64,000 bases of DNA, from the NCBI RefSeq assembly GCF_021601385.1, contig NZ_BQHO01000006.1:62001-126000 (forward strand), written 5' to 3'. Source of the stretch: Pseudomonas parasichuanensis (GTDB taxonomy: Bacteria > Pseudomonadota > Gammaproteobacteria > Pseudomonadales > Pseudomonadaceae). Below the pieces are notes generated by a model that saw only the letters and a list, made by a program, of their open reading frames with translations, did not search any database and was not told the origin of the DNA. Every line of letters begins with the position of its first letter. Position 1 is the first letter of the stretch. A program made the translations under genes and the position numbers. Below are positions 1-10,728 of this stretch, one piece after another.

Positions 1-602
<602 letters not shown>

Positions 603-643
603 TCACGCAAACTTGGTTGCCGGCCCATCGCCGGCGAAGAATC

Positions 644-1831
644 TCAATGGGTCAGCGGCAGAACCTGCCAGCGCCCGTCTTGCTGAATCAATTGCCGATC
701 ACAATCCGCCTCAAGGGCAGCACTCAGCGGCTGGCCAGGCAGAGCCTGGACCACACGCTGGCCCTCGTTGCGCAACTGGCAGACTTGCTGCCAGAGGGCC
801 GCATCACCGCTGTCGGGCATCCAGATGCCGCCAGCCGGGAGTACGACCTCCGCTCGCCCCAGTGTGACCAGGGTCTTCAAATCCGTGGAGAAACCGGTGG
901 CCGGGCGTGCCCGGCCGAAGTCGGCGCCGATGTCGTCGTAACGCCCGCCCTGGGCGATCGATTGACCCTCGCCAGGCACGAACACGGCGAACACCACGCC
1001 GGTGTGGTAGTGGTAGCCGCGCAGCTCGCCAAGGTCGAAATACAGCGGCAGGTCCGGGTAGCGCGAGGCCAGGCGGTCAGCGATCGCCAGCAGGTCGTCC
1101 AGCGCTGCCAGCACGCTGGCCGGGGCACGGCCCAGGCGCACACGGGCTTCGGCCAGCACTTCACGACCACCGCACAGCTCGCACAGGGCACGCAGCATGT
1201 TGCCAAGGTCCTGCGGCAGGTTGGCGGTCAGCGCCTGCACTTCATCGACAGCCTTGCGCTGCAGGGCGTCGAACAACTGCTGCTCGACGTCACCCGACAG
1301 GTTGGCGGCGCGCGCCAGACCACGGTAGATGCCGACATGGCCGAGGTCCATGTGTACATCCGCCACGTCGGTCAGCTGCAGCGTGGCGAGCATCAGGCTG
1401 ATGACTTCGACATCGCTGGTGGGGCTGGCATCGCCGTACAGCTCGGCGCCCAACTGGATCGGGCTGCGCGAGGTGGACAGCGCGCGTGGCTGGGCGTGCA
1501 GCACGCTACCGGCGTAGCACAGGCGGCTCGGGCCTTCGCGGCGCAGGGTGTGGGCATCGATACGCGCCACCTGTGGGGTGAAGTCGGCACGGAAGCCCAT
1601 CAGGCGCCCGGACTGCGGGTCGACAACCTTGAAGGTGCGCTCGTCCAGGTCCGCACCGGCACCGGTCAGCAGCGACTCCAGGTATTCGATATGGGGGGTG
1701 ACCACCAGCTCGTAACCCCAGCTCTGGAACAGGTCCAACACCTGCCGACGCGCGATTTCGATGCGCGCAGCCTCAGGTGGCAGTACTTCCTCGATGCCAT
1801 CTGGCAAAAGCCAGCGGTCTACCGTTGCCAT
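644..1831 (-). CDS. hisZ: ATP phosphoribosyltransferase regulatory subunit HisZ
   Basis: The 395-residue protein resembles the catalytic core of histidyl-tRNA synthetase (a class II synthetase fold near residues 10-320) but is shorter and sits beside purA, as HisZ does in pseudomonads. HisZ has no synthetase activity. It binds the short form of HisG and is needed for the first step of histidine synthesis and its feedback control. The start [20 protein letters not shown] is an ATG. The order hflC-hisZ-purA matches other Pseudomonas genomes, where enterobacteria have a small yjeT gene in the same place. A hairpin and U-run after hflC suggest that hisZ-purA has its own promoter in the 279-base gap upstream. 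Confidence 0.95.
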   Translation of the reverse strand: MATVDRWLLPDGIEEVLPPEAARIEIARRQVLDLFQSWGYELVVTPHIEYLESLLTGAGADLDERTFKVVDPQSGRLMGFRADFTPQVARIDAHTLRREGPSRLCYAGSVLHAQPRALSTSRSPIQLGAELYGDASPTSDVEVISLMLATLQLTDVADVHMDLGHVGIYRGLARAANLSGDVEQQLFDALQRKAVDEVQALTANLPQDLGNMLRALCELCGGREVLAEARVRLGRAPASVLAALDDLLAIADRLASRYPDLPLYFDLGELRGYHYHTGVVFAVFVPGEGQSIAQGGRYDDIGADFGRARPATGFSTDLKTLVTLGRAEVVLPAGGIWMPDSGDAALWQQVCQLRNEGQRVVQALPGQPLSAALEADCDRQLIQQDGRWQVLPLTH

Positions 1832-1999
1832 TACGCCATTTCCCCTTTGGTCCGGGCGGCCACCCTGCGGGCGAGCCTTGAGTGAAACGGGCCTGGCGGA
1901 CAGCAGCGGGCAGGACCGAACCCAGCGCAGCCACCGTTACCAACACCCTTGAATACCTTGCGCCGGGGCCTGCCATCGGCCAACCAACCTTACAGACGC

Positions 2000-2022
2000 A
2001 AAAAAGCCGGGAATTTCCCGGC
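2000..2022 (-). terminator. Rho-independent terminator after hflC
   Basis: An inverted repeat gccgggaa/ttcccggc is followed, reading the minus strand, by six T residues. It sits between hflC and hisZ and would end the hflX-hflK-hflC transcript. Confidence 0.75.
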
Positions 2023-2054
2023 TGCCGCATCATACACCCCTTTTCATTCAGGAT

Positions 2055-2091
2055 GCACCCCGCCAGGCATTTTAGCTGCCGGGCGGGGTGC
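2055..2091 (-). other. GC-rich hairpin just downstream of hflC
   Basis: Perfect 10-base arms gcaccccgcc/ggcggggtgc enclose a 17-base loop that starts 20 bases after the hflC stop codon. No T-run follows, so it is more likely a transcript-stabilising hairpin upstream of the terminator at 2000-2022 than a terminator itself. Confidence 0.55.
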
Positions 2092-2110
2092 GCCCATCAT
2101 GAGAGCAACC

Positions 2111-2980
2111 TCAGGGCTTGCTCTTGTCCAGGTAGCGGAAGAACTCGTTCTTCGGGTCCAGGACCAGCACGTCGCTCTTGCTGGAGAAGCTCTCGCGGTA
2201 GGCCTGCAGGCTACGGTAGAACGCGTAGAAATCGGCGTCCTGGGTGTAGGCCTTGGCGTAGATGGCGGCCGACTGGGCGTCGCCATCACCGCGGGTTTCT
2301 TCCGCTTCACGATACGCTTCGGCCAGCAGCACGCGGCGCTGACGGTCGGCGTCGGCACGGATGCCTTCGGCCAGCTCGTTACCTTTGGCGCGGTGCTCGC
2401 GGGCTTCACGCTCACGCTCGGTGCTCATGCGGTCGAACACGCTGCGGTTGACTTCCTTGGGCAGGTCGATGGCCTTGACGCGAACGTCGACCACTTCAAT
2501 ACCCAACTCCTTGCTGGCCATACGGTTCAGCGAGGCGGTGATGTCAGCCATCAGTGCGTCACGCTCACCCGACACCACTTCGTGCAGGGTGCGCTTACCG
2601 AACTGGTCACGCAGGCCGCTTTCCAGACGACGCGACAGGCGCTCGTCGGCGATCTGCTTCATACCCGAGGTAGCGGTATAGAAGCGCTCGGCGTCCTTGA
2701 CGCGCCACTTGGCGTAGGCGTCGACCATCACGGCTTTCTTCTCCAGCGTCAGGAAACGCTGGGTCGGGGCGTCGAGGGTCATCAGGCGGGCGTCGAACTT
2801 GCGCACCTGGTTCACGTACGGCACCTTCACATGCAGGCCAGGCTGGACATCGGCCTTGACCACGCGACCGAACTGCAGCAATACCGCGCGCTCGGTTTGC
2901 GAAACGATGTAGAAGCAGTTCCAGGCGACGATCGCCAGCACCACGGCGCCAATCAGGGCGAACAGCGATTTATTGCTCAT
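2111..2980 (-). CDS. hflC: HflC, subunit of the HflKC modulator of the FtsH protease
   Basis: An SPFH/band-7 protein of 289 residues. A single membrane segment near residues 5-24 (ALIGAVVLAIVAWNCFYIV) is followed by the band-7 domain, which faces the periplasm, and by a charged helical region (about residues 190-240). HflC and HflK form a large inner-membrane cage around FtsH and restrain its action on membrane proteins. The ATG overlaps the hflK stop codon (TGATG), so the two are translationally coupled. Length is slightly below the E. coli protein. It ends with FRYLDKSKP. Confidence 0.96.
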   Translation of the reverse strand: MSNKSLFALIGAVVLAIVAWNCFYIVSQTERAVLLQFGRVVKADVQPGLHVKVPYVNQVRKFDARLMTLDAPTQRFLTLEKKAVMVDAYAKWRVKDAERFYTATSGMKQIADERLSRRLESGLRDQFGKRTLHEVVSGERDALMADITASLNRMASKELGIEVVDVRVKAIDLPKEVNRSVFDRMSTEREREAREHRAKGNELAEGIRADADRQRRVLLAEAYREAEETRGDGDAQSAAIYAKAYTQDADFYAFYRSLQAYRESFSSKSDVLVLDPKNEFFRYLDKSKP

Positions 2981-4164
2981 CAGCGGCTCTCCCTGGAACG
3001 CAGCGGCGGTTGTTGTTGCAGGTCCTGGGCGGCACGCGCGGCGGCGTCATTGGCCGACGGCGTTACGCTGCTGGCGGGAACTGCAGTGCTGTTGCGACCG
3101 CTTTCGACCATCTTGTCCAGCGGCAGGTAGAGCAGGTTGTTCTGCCCATCCTTGGTTGCCACCAGAACTTTGCTGGAGTTGCTGTAGACCTCCTGCATGG
3201 TCTCGAGGTACAGACGCTGGCGGGTAACCTCTGGCGCCTTGCGGTACTCGGCGACCAGCTTGGTGAAGCGGTCGGCCTCACCCTTGGCACGGGCGATGAC
3301 TTCATCGCGGTAGCCATTGGCGTCCTCGATGATGCGCTGCGCCTGACCACGGGCTTCCGGCACCACGCCATTGGCGTAGGATTCGGCCTGGTTGCGGGCA
3401 CGCTGCTCGTCTTCACGGGCACGGATCACGTCGTCGAAGGCTTCCTGCACTTCACGCGGGGCTGCCGCGCTCTGCACGTTGACCTGGGTCACGGTGATAC
3501 CGGTACGGTAGGTGTCGAGGAAACGCTGCAGGCGCTCGCGGATGTCCACGGCCATCTGCTCACGACCTTCGGTCAGCACCTGGTCCATCGAGGTGGAACC
3601 CACCACGTGGCGCAGGGCGCTGTCGGTCGCATGCTGCAGGCTGACTTCCGGCTGGTCGACGTTGAGCACGAAGTCCTGCAGGTTGCTGATGCGGTACTGC
3701 ACGGTCAGCGGCACTTCGACGATGTTCTCGTCTTCGGTGAGCATCTGGCCCTGCTTGGTGTAGGCCCGCTCGCGGGTCACGTTTTCCATGTACTTGCGGT
3801 CGATCGGCGGGAAATAGATATTCAGGCCGGGGCCGACGGTCTCGTAGTACTTGCCGAAGCGCAGCACAACCGCCTGCTCCTGCTCGTCCACCACGTACAC
3901 GGCGTTGTACAGCCAGATCGCCGCCAGCACCGCCAGGCCTACGCCCAGCAGGCCCAGGCCGCCACCTTTGCCGATATTGCGGTCGCTGTTGCCACCGCGC
4001 TTCTTGCCACTGCCGAACATGCCGTTCAGGCTGTCCTGCAGCTTGCGGAAGGCCTCGTCCAGATCCGGTGGACCTTTCTTGTCGCCACCGCCGCCGCCGC
4101 CACCGCGACGACCGCCCCAGGGATCCTGATTGTTCGAGTTGCCACCCGGCTCGTTCCAAGCCAT
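2980..4164 (-). CDS. hflK: HflK, subunit of the HflKC modulator of the FtsH protease
   Basis: A 394-residue SPFH/band-7 protein. The start chosen is MAWNEPGGNSNNQDPWGG, the usual HflK beginning, with GGAGAG seven bases upstream. A longer in-frame start at 4200 lacks this support. A glycine-rich cytoplasmic tail (residues 18-70) leads to a membrane helix at about 69-90. The band-7 domain follows, then a helical stalk rich in Glu, Arg and Ala, and a disordered tail rich in Ala, Ser and Gln. It pairs with HflC, whose gene overlaps its stop codon. The hflX gene lies 97 bases upstream. Confidence 0.96.
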   Translation of the reverse strand: MAWNEPGGNSNNQDPWGGRRGGGGGGGDKKGPPDLDEAFRKLQDSLNGMFGSGKKRGGNSDRNIGKGGGLGLLGVGLAVLAAIWLYNAVYVVDEQEQAVVLRFGKYYETVGPGLNIYFPPIDRKYMENVTRERAYTKQGQMLTEDENIVEVPLTVQYRISNLQDFVLNVDQPEVSLQHATDSALRHVVGSTSMDQVLTEGREQMAVDIRERLQRFLDTYRTGITVTQVNVQSAAAPREVQEAFDDVIRAREDEQRARNQAESYANGVVPEARGQAQRIIEDANGYRDEVIARAKGEADRFTKLVAEYRKAPEVTRQRLYLETMQEVYSNSSKVLVATKDGQNNLLYLPLDKMVESGRNSTAVPASSVTPSANDAAARAAQDLQQQPPLRSRESR

Positions 4165-4260
4165 AGCGCTCTCCATCTGATAAAGCAAAGACGCGCCCAC
4201 GGCGCGCCGTCCAATGCTACAGAATGCCTGTCACTGCTGCCCGGCGACCTCGACGAGCAT

Positions 4261-5562
4261 TTATTGCAAAGTGTGTTGCTCGACAAACACTTGCGGCTCC
4301 ATGCCTTCGCGGCTGACCAGGCGATTCAACTCGACCCTGGGCAGTCGCACGCTCAGCAGGCTGCGCCCTTCTTCATCATGCTCTTCACTCTGCACGGCCC
4401 CCAACGCGAAGAATTGCGCGCGCAAGCGGGCAAATCGCTGCTCCAGGCACAGGGTTCCGACATAAAGATCATCCCCCAGCAATTCGGCAACTGCCTGGCC
4501 AACCAGCTCCAGGCCTCGTCCGTCACGTGCCGATACCCAGACCCGCTGCGGCTTGCCGTCGGCATCGCGCTGGATCTGCGGCTCGACATCTTCGAGCAGG
4601 TCGAGTTTGTTATACACCTCGAGGATCGGCAAGCCTTCAGCGCCAATCTCGCCCAGTACCGCCAGTACCTGTTCGATCTGCTCCATGCGCTCGGGCTCAT
4701 GGGCATCGATCACGTGCAACAGCAGGTCGGAGTTGCTCGACTCTTCGAGCGTAGCCCGAAATGCCTCGACCAGCTTGTGCGGCAAGTGGCGGATGAAACC
4801 CACGGTGTCGGCCAGCACGATCGGCCCCAGGTCGGCCAGTTCAAGCCGGCGCAGCGTAGGGTCGAGGGTGGCGAACAGCTGGTCCGCGGCGTAAACCTCG
4901 GATTGCGTGAGGGCGTTGAACAGGGTCGACTTGCCGGCGTTGGTGTAACCCACCAGCGACACCGACGGGATGTCGGCACGCTTGCGCCCACGACGGGCCT
5001 GCTCGCGCTGGCTGCGTACCTTCTCAAGGCGGCCCTTGATCTGGCGCAGGCGCACCCGCAACAGGCGGCGGTCGGTTTCCAGCTGGGTTTCACCCGGGCC
5101 ACGCAGGCCGATACCACCCTTCTGTCGCTCAAGGTGGGTCCAGCCACGCACCAGCCGCGTGCTCATGTGCTCGAGCTGGGCCAGTTCGACCTGCAGCTTG
5201 CCTTCGTGAGTACGCGCCCGTTGGGCGAAGATATCGAGAATCAGCCCGGTACGGTCCAGCACGCGACACTCGAAAACACGTTCGAGGTTACGTTCCTGGC
5301 TGGGCGTGAGGGTGTGATTGAAAATCACCAGGTCAACGTCTTCGGTTTTGACCAGGTCGCGCAACTCCTCGACCTTGCCGCTGCCGATCAGAAACTTGGC
5401 GGTGGGCTGATGCCGTGACACTGTCGCCAGTGTAACGATCTCGGCTCCGGCCGACAGCGCCAGCTCCTGAAACTCCTGCGGGTCTTCGCGCGCCTCAGGG
5501 TTCTGACCTTCCAAGTGAACGAGCAGCGCTCGCTCACCACCACCGTGGCGCTCAAAGAACAA
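4261..5562 (-). CDS. hflX: Ribosome-splitting GTPase HflX
   Basis: A 433-residue GTPase that binds the 50S subunit and rescues stalled ribosomes under stress. The N-terminal HflX domain (about residues 20-190) contains the LRGPGETQLETDRR stretch. The G domain begins near residue 205 with GYTNAGKST and has DTVGFI (G3) and NKLD (G4). The start is a TTG (MFFERHGGGERALLVHLEGQ) with AGGAG seven bases upstream. No ATG fits better. It is preceded by hfq with only an 18-base gap and followed by hflK, the standard order. Confidence 0.96.
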   Translation of the reverse strand: MFFERHGGGERALLVHLEGQNPEAREDPQEFQELALSAGAEIVTLATVSRHQPTAKFLIGSGKVEELRDLVKTEDVDLVIFNHTLTPSQERNLERVFECRVLDRTGLILDIFAQRARTHEGKLQVELAQLEHMSTRLVRGWTHLERQKGGIGLRGPGETQLETDRRLLRVRLRQIKGRLEKVRSQREQARRGRKRADIPSVSLVGYTNAGKSTLFNALTQSEVYAADQLFATLDPTLRRLELADLGPIVLADTVGFIRHLPHKLVEAFRATLEESSNSDLLLHVIDAHEPERMEQIEQVLAVLGEIGAEGLPILEVYNKLDLLEDVEPQIQRDADGKPQRVWVSARDGRGLELVGQAVAELLGDDLYVGTLCLEQRFARLRAQFFALGAVQSEEHDEEGRSLLSVRLPRVELNRLVSREGMEPQVFVEQHTLQ

Positions 5563-5580
5563 TGCAGGCTCCTACTGTTT

Positions 5581-5841
5581 TCAAGCGTTGCCTTGCTCGC
5601 TGTCGCCGTGCTCGCCATCGGTCGGGCTTGGCAGACGAACTGGACGGGCAGGTACGACAGTCGAGATCGCGTGCTTGTAGACCATCTGGCTGACGGTGTT
5701 CTTCAGCAGCACGACGAACTGGTCGAACGATTCAATCTGGCCCTGCAACTTGATCCCGTTGACCAGATAGATCGAAACCGGGACCTTTTCTTTTCTCAAG
5801 GTGTTCAAGTAAGGGTCTTGTAGCGAATGCCCTTTTGACAT
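5581..5841 (-). CDS. hfq: RNA chaperone Hfq
   Basis: An 86-residue Sm-like hexameric RNA chaperone that pairs small RNAs with mRNAs. In pseudomonads it also acts with Crc in catabolite repression. The start [20 protein letters not shown] is the canonical one, preceded by AGGAGT. The Sm1 and Sm2 regions are complete ([20 protein letters not shown] and [10 protein letters not shown]). The tail after residue 68 is short and acidic, as in other Pseudomonas Hfq. A longer in-frame extension to 5910 has no conserved sequence. It sits between miaA and hflX. Confidence 0.98.
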   Translation of the reverse strand: MSKGHSLQDPYLNTLRKEKVPVSIYLVNGIKLQGQIESFDQFVVLLKNTVSQMVYKHAISTVVPARPVRLPSPTDGEHGDSEQGNA

Positions 5842-5934
5842 ATGCCGCACTCCTGTAAGGATCAATAGTAAAAAACAAGAAAATTCAGTAATTGCTGCCG
5901 CCCTTCGCAAGAATAGACGGCAATAAGCAGGGAC

Positions 5935-6909
5935 TCAGCTCAATATGGAGACGGCCCCAAGGTATTTCAAGGTGCGGGACAGATTGTCGCAGGCCAGGCT
6001 ATCCAGCCAGTGCACATCATCGGACCAGCCGCGTAGCCAGGTGAATTGGCGCTTGGCCAGCTGACGCGTGGCAATGATACCGCGTTCACGCATCTCATTC
6101 TCAGTAAGCTGGCCGTCCAGGTAATCCCAGACCTGCCGATACCCCACTGCCCGTATAGACGGCAGCCCGGCGTGCAAGTCACTTCTGGCTCGCAGCGATC
6201 GGACCTCGTCGATGAAGCCCTGTTCCAGCATCTGTGAAAATCGTAACGCAATTCGCTCATGCAAAATGTGACGATCTGTAGGCGCTATGGCCAGGCTGGC
6301 GACAGTATAGGGCAAATGCCCGTTCACGCCTGCGTCTGCGCCGCGACTTTGAGCGAATTGACGCTGGCGGTGGGCGGTCATGCTCTCGCCACTCACCCGG
6401 TACACTTCAAGCGCGCGAATCAGGCGTTGCGGATCATTCGGATGGATACGCGCAGCCGATTCGGGGTCCACCTCGGCCAGTTGCCGGTGCAACTCCGCCA
6501 GGCCCAGCTCGCCGGCTTGGGCCTCAAGCTCGGCACGCACCGCTGCATCGGCCGGCGGCATGTCTGCCAGGCCATCGAGCAAAGCCTTGTAATAAAGCAT
6601 GGTGCCGCCGACCAGCAGCGGGATCTTGCCGCGCGCGGTGATCTCGGCCATGGCGTCAAGTGCATCGGTACAGAACTGCTTCGCTGAATAGCTCTCGGCC
6701 GGGTCGAGGATATCGATCAGCCGATGCGGATGAGCGGCCAGGACTTCTTTCGAAGGCTTGGCGGTACCGATATCCATGCCGCGATACACCAGCGCCGAGT
6801 CGACACTGATCAGCTCGCACGGCAACACTTTGGTCAACTCGATGGCCAGGTCGGTCTTGCCGGCCGCCGTCGGGCCCATGAGGAATATCGCCGGGGGTTT
6901 CATGCTCAT
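5935..6909 (-). CDS. miaA: tRNA dimethylallyltransferase MiaA
   Basis: Transfers a dimethylallyl group to N6 of A37 in tRNAs that read UNN codons. The 324-residue protein has a P-loop GPTAAGKT at residues 12-19, the substrate-binding [17 protein letters not shown] stretch, and the [15 protein letters not shown] motif. The first ATG (MSMKPP) lies one base after the mutL stop codon; a second ATG two codons on is also possible. Operon order is mutL-miaA-hfq. Confidence 0.97.
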   Translation of the reverse strand: MSMKPPAIFLMGPTAAGKTDLAIELTKVLPCELISVDSALVYRGMDIGTAKPSKEVLAAHPHRLIDILDPAESYSAKQFCTDALDAMAEITARGKIPLLVGGTMLYYKALLDGLADMPPADAAVRAELEAQAGELGLAELHRQLAEVDPESAARIHPNDPQRLIRALEVYRVSGESMTAHRQRQFAQSRGADAGVNGHLPYTVASLAIAPTDRHILHERIALRFSQMLEQGFIDEVRSLRARSDLHAGLPSIRAVGYRQVWDYLDGQLTENEMRERGIIATRQLAKRQFTWLRGWSDDVHWLDSLACDNLSRTLKYLGAVSILS

Positions 6910-6910
6910 C

Positions 6911-8812
6911 TCATCGCCCCCGCAGGAACAGCTTGTCCAGATCGTCCAGGCCCATCTGGGTCCAGGTCGGCCGGCCGTGGTTGCACTGGCCGCTGCGCTC
7001 GGTGTTCTCCATGTCGCGCAGCAGGGCGTTCATTTCCGGGATCGCCAGGCGCCGGTTGGCGCGCACCGCACCGTGGCAGGCCATGGTCCCGAGCAGTTCG
7101 TTCAGGTGCGCCTGGATGCGGTCGCTGCTGCCGTACTCCATCAGGTCGGCGAGTACGTCCTGCACCAGGCGGTTGGCCTCGGCCTGCTTGAGCAGCGCCG
7201 GGATCTGCCGGATCGCCAGGGTTTCCGGGCCAAGGCGCTGCAGTTCGAAACCTAAGCGCTGGAACCACTGGGCGTGCTCTTCGGCGCAGTCGGCTTCGCG
7301 CTGGCTCAGCGCCAGCGACTCCGGCACCAGCAGCGGCTGGCCGCTCAGGCCTTCGCTGGCCATGGCCACCTTGAGGCGCTCGTACATGATTCGCTCATGG
7401 GCGGCATGCATGTCCACCAGCACCAGGCCGATAGCGTTCTCGGCGAGGATGTAGATGCCTTTTAGCTGGGCCAAGGCATAGCCCAGTGGCGGGATGTCAC
7501 CCTGGCTGTCCGGCAAGGCTCCCGGCGCGACCGTGGCGTTATCCAGTGGCGCATAGAACTCGCGGTAGACAGCCTGCGCCTCACCGGCAGCGACCGGCTG
7601 AGACGGGCGCGGGGTGTATTGGTACTGATAACCCGCACCCGCGCCGCCCGAGGAGAACGGCTGACGCACCTCGCCCTGGGGCTGCTCCAGTACCGGCGAA
7701 GCCAGGCGCATTTCGCCCTGGGGGCCGAATTCCCCGGCCTGCTGGCCGCTGGGGCGAATGAGCTCGGCGGTTGCCGCGGGGGCCGCGAGCTGGTCCTCGG
7801 GCCGCACATCAGCCAGGGCCCGGTGCAGGGTGCCATAGAGGAAATCGTGGACCATCCGCCCTTCACGGAAGCGTACTTCGTGCTTGGTCGGGTGCACGTT
7901 GACGTCGACCCCGGTGGGGTCGCACTCGAGGAACAGCACGAAGGTTGGGTGCCGGCCGTTGAACAGCACGTCGCGGTAGGCCTGGCGCACTGCGTGGGCA
8001 ACCAGCTTGTCGCGCACCGCGCGGCCATTGACGAAGAAGTACTGCAAGTCTGCCTGGCTGCGCGAAAACGTCGGCAAGCCTACCCAGCCCCACAACCTCA
8101 GGCCGTTGCGCTCGACGTCGATCGGCAACGCCTGCTCAAGGAAGCCCGGGCCACAGATGGTACCCACACGCCGCGCCCGGGCCATGTCGTCGGCAGCCTC
8201 ATGCAGGCTGAAGACGGTCTTGCCGTTGTGGCGCAGGTGGAAGCCCACGTCGAAGCGCGCCAGCGCCAGGCGCCGGATGACTTCCTGCAGGTGATCGAAT
8301 TCGGTTTTCTCGGCCTTGAGGAACTTGCGCCGGGCCGGGGTATTGAAGAACAGGTCACGCACCTCCACCGAGGTACCGACCGGGTGCGCGGCAGGCTGCA
8401 CACGCGGGAGCATGTCGCGGCCTTCGGTCTCCACCTGCCAGGCTTCGCCGGCGTCGGCGGTGCGCGAGGTCAGGGTCAGGCGGGCCACCGAGCTGATCGA
8501 AGCCAGGGCCTCACCGCGAAAGCCCAGGCTGAGCACGCCTTCGAGGTCTTCCAGCTCTCGGATCTTGCTGGTGGCATGGCGCGCCAGGGCCAGCGGCAGG
8601 TCGTCCGGGGCAATGCCGCTGCCGTTGTCACGTACCCGCAGCAGCTTCACGCCACCCTGCTCGACCTCGACCTCGATGCGCTTGGCGCCGGAGTCAAGGC
8701 TGTTCTCCAGCAGTTCCTTGGCCACCGACGCAGGGCGCTCGACCACCTCGCCCGCGGCGATCTGGTTGGCCAGCCGCGGGCTGAGCAGCTGGATGCGCGA
8801 TCCGCCGTTCAT
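6911..8812 (-). CDS. mutL: DNA mismatch repair protein MutL
   Basis: A 633-residue GHKL ATPase that links MutS recognition to strand excision. The N-terminal ATPase domain shows the expected motifs: [20 protein letters not shown], then DNGSGI and GFRGEAL. A linker rich in Gly, Tyr, Gln and Pro (about residues 345-440) leads to the C-terminal dimerisation domain, which ends [16 protein letters not shown]...GRPTW. The histidine- and cysteine-containing ends are family-typical. Its ATG overlaps the amiB stop codon by four bases (ATGA), indicating translational coupling. Confidence 0.98.
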   Translation of the reverse strand: MNGGSRIQLLSPRLANQIAAGEVVERPASVAKELLENSLDSGAKRIEVEVEQGGVKLLRVRDNGSGIAPDDLPLALARHATSKIRELEDLEGVLSLGFRGEALASISSVARLTLTSRTADAGEAWQVETEGRDMLPRVQPAAHPVGTSVEVRDLFFNTPARRKFLKAEKTEFDHLQEVIRRLALARFDVGFHLRHNGKTVFSLHEAADDMARARRVGTICGPGFLEQALPIDVERNGLRLWGWVGLPTFSRSQADLQYFFVNGRAVRDKLVAHAVRQAYRDVLFNGRHPTFVLFLECDPTGVDVNVHPTKHEVRFREGRMVHDFLYGTLHRALADVRPEDQLAAPAATAELIRPSGQQAGEFGPQGEMRLASPVLEQPQGEVRQPFSSGGAGAGYQYQYTPRPSQPVAAGEAQAVYREFYAPLDNATVAPGALPDSQGDIPPLGYALAQLKGIYILAENAIGLVLVDMHAAHERIMYERLKVAMASEGLSGQPLLVPESLALSQREADCAEEHAQWFQRLGFELQRLGPETLAIRQIPALLKQAEANRLVQDVLADLMEYGSSDRIQAHLNELLGTMACHGAVRANRRLAIPEMNALLRDMENTERSGQCNHGRPTWTQMGLDDLDKLFLRGR

Positions 8813-10242
8813 TGCTGCGACGCCAGGGTAGTGCCCGGAATGTCGAGGTGCTGGCCGACTTTGAGCTCATCGGTCTTCAGGCTGTTGCTGCTGCGCAGGC
8901 TGGCAACGCTGACCTGGTAGCGCACGGCGATCATCGCCAGGGTCTCGCCGGGGCGCACGGTGTGATCGCGCGGGCCCTGGGCAATCTTGCCGCTGTCACG
9001 CAGCCAGGCGATGTAGGTGCCCGGTGGCGGGTTCTGCTGGAAGAACTGGCGCACGCCGGTATGGATCGACCGGGCCAGCGCCTGCTGGTGGCTGCGCGTG
9101 GCCAGCTTGGCCGCCTCGTTGGCATTGGAGATGAACCCGGTTTCCACGAGGATCGATGGAATATCCGGCGACTTCAGCACCATGAACCCGGCCTGTTCGA
9201 CGCGCTGCTTGTGCAAGGGTGTTACCCGGCCCATGTTGCCCAGCACCTTTTGCCCAACGTTGAGGCTGGAGCTGAGGGTGGCGGTCATCGACAGGTCGAG
9301 CAGCACCCCGGCGAGCATGCGGTCCTTGTCGTCGAGGCTGACGTTGCCGGCGCCGCCGATCAGGTCGGAACGGTTTTCCGTGTCGGCCAGCCAGCGCGCG
9401 GTCTCGGAGGTGGCACCGCGATCGGACAGGGCGAACACCGAGGCGCCGAAGGCGGCCTTGGATGGCGCAGCGTCGGCGTGAATCGAGACGAACAGGTCAG
9501 CGCCCTTCTTGCGGGCGATCTCGGTGCGCTTGCGCAGCGGGATGAAGTAGTCGCCGGTACGGGTCAGCTCGGCGCGGTAACCCTTCTCGCTGTTGATCTG
9601 ACGCTGCAGTTCCTTGGCGATGTCGAGCACGATGTCTTTCTCGTGCTGGCCGCGCGAGCCCGAGGCCCCCGGGTCTTCGCCGCCGTGGCCGGCGTCGATG
9701 GCAACGACGATGTCGCGCTTGCCGGCGGGTGCGGGTGGCAGCTTGATCGCGGGCTGTACCGGGGTTACCGGCACCGCCGGCGTGGTCGCGGGCGGCTGCA
9801 CCGCAGGGGGCGGCGTCGGGTTGCTGGCGGCGATGGCATCGGCTTCCTGATCGTACAGGTCGACCACCAGGCGGTTGCCATACTGGGCATTCGGCGCCAG
9901 GGTGAAGCTCTTGGGCGACACGGCCTTTTTAAGGTCGATCACCACCCGCAGGTCGGTGGGCGTGCGCTGGGCCGAGCGCATGCTGGTGATCGGCGTGTTC
10001 GAGGTGGCTACGTTCAGCGGCCCACCCAGGGTGGCGCCATTGATGTCGATGACCAGCCGATCAGGCGCGGTCAGGGTGAAGACGCTGTGCTGCACAGGCC
10101 CGGACAGGTCGAAGACCAGCCGCGTGTTATCCGGCGCACGCCACAGGCGCACGCTCTTGACTTGAGTGACAGCCGCCAGAGCGTCAACGGTCACCGTTGT
10201 CAGCAGCAGCCCAACGACAGCGACCAGTGCGCGTATGCGCAT
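8809..10242 (-). CDS. amiB: N-acetylmuramoyl-L-alanine amidase (AmiB/AmiC type, with LysM)
   Basis: Cleaves the amide bond between MurNAc and the stem peptide during daughter-cell separation in the periplasm. The 477-residue protein starts at ATG 10242 ([10 protein letters not shown]) with a signal peptide of about 24 residues. A GTG 12 bases upstream is an alternative. An AMIN domain (about 28-130) is followed by a Pro-rich linker. The zinc-dependent amidase_3 domain shows [14 protein letters not shown] and [12 protein letters not shown]-terminal LysM repeat ([18 protein letters not shown]) binds glycan. The stop codon overlaps the mutL start, and tsaE ends 12 bases upstream. Confidence 0.95.
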   Translation of the reverse strand: MRIRALVAVVGLLLTTVTVDALAAVTQVKSVRLWRAPDNTRLVFDLSGPVQHSVFTLTAPDRLVIDINGATLGGPLNVATSNTPITSMRSAQRTPTDLRVVIDLKKAVSPKSFTLAPNAQYGNRLVVDLYDQEADAIAASNPTPPPAVQPPATTPAVPVTPVQPAIKLPPAPAGKRDIVVAIDAGHGGEDPGASGSRGQHEKDIVLDIAKELQRQINSEKGYRAELTRTGDYFIPLRKRTEIARKKGADLFVSIHADAAPSKAAFGASVFALSDRGATSETARWLADTENRSDLIGGAGNVSLDDKDRMLAGVLLDLSMTATLSSSLNVGQKVLGNMGRVTPLHKQRVEQAGFMVLKSPDIPSILVETGFISNANEAAKLATRSHQQALARSIHTGVRQFFQQNPPPGTYIAWLRDSGKIAQGPRDHTVRPGETLAMIAVRYQVSVASLRSSNSLKTDELKVGQHLDIPGTTLASQQ

Positions 10243-10254
10243 ACCTTTCCCCAC

Positions 10255-10728
10255 TTACTGTTTGATTTTTTCGGCCAGAACGGCACACCAGGCTTCGCCG
10301 CGTGCCCCCTGCGGCGACAGGTCAAGCGAGCGCCCGCCCGCTTGCGGGCTTATGGTAATGGTCAGGTCGGGCTTTGGCAAAACGCCCGCACCTTTATCGG
10401 GCCACTCGAACAGGCACAGGGCGTCATCCTCGAAGTAATCGCGAATCCCCATGAATTCAAGCTCTTCCGGATCGACCAGGCGATACAGGTCGAAGTGGAA
10501 AGCGCGAATGTCGCCGATTTCGTAGGGTTCGACCACGGTGAAGGTCGGGCTCTTGACCGGGCCGGTGTGGCCCAGGCCACGGATCAGCCCGCGGGACAGG
10601 GTGGTCTTGCCAGCACCCAGGTCGCCCTCGAGAAAGATCACGCCATGACCGCCGGTCACTTCAGCCAGCTTTGCGCCGAAGTCGACGGTGGCCGCTTCAT
10701 CGGCCAAATACAGGGTTATGCCAGACAC
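10255..10728 (-). CDS. tsaE: tRNA threonylcarbamoyladenosine biosynthesis ATPase TsaE
   Basis: The 157-residue P-loop ATPase partners TsaB and TsaD in making t6A at position 37 of ANN-decoding tRNAs. The Walker A motif is GDLGAGKTT at residues 35-43, followed by SPTFTVVEPY and the HFDLYRL motif. The start is GTG (VSGITLYLADE) with GGAGG nine bases upstream; no ATG is available. It overlaps the end of nnrD by 13 bases. Confidence 0.95.
   Translation of the reverse strand: MSGITLYLADEAATVDFGAKLAEVTGGHGVIFLEGDLGAGKTTLSRGLIRGLGHTGPVKSPTFTVVEPYEIGDIRAFHFDLYRLVDPEELEFMGIRDYFEDDALCLFEWPDKGAGVLPKPDLTITISPQAGGRSLDLSPQGARGEAWCAVLAEKIKQ

Noticed and set aside
3010-5418. Plus-strand open frame of 802 codons
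   Set aside because: It lies antisense to hflK and hflX, both firmly identified, and shows no family motifs.
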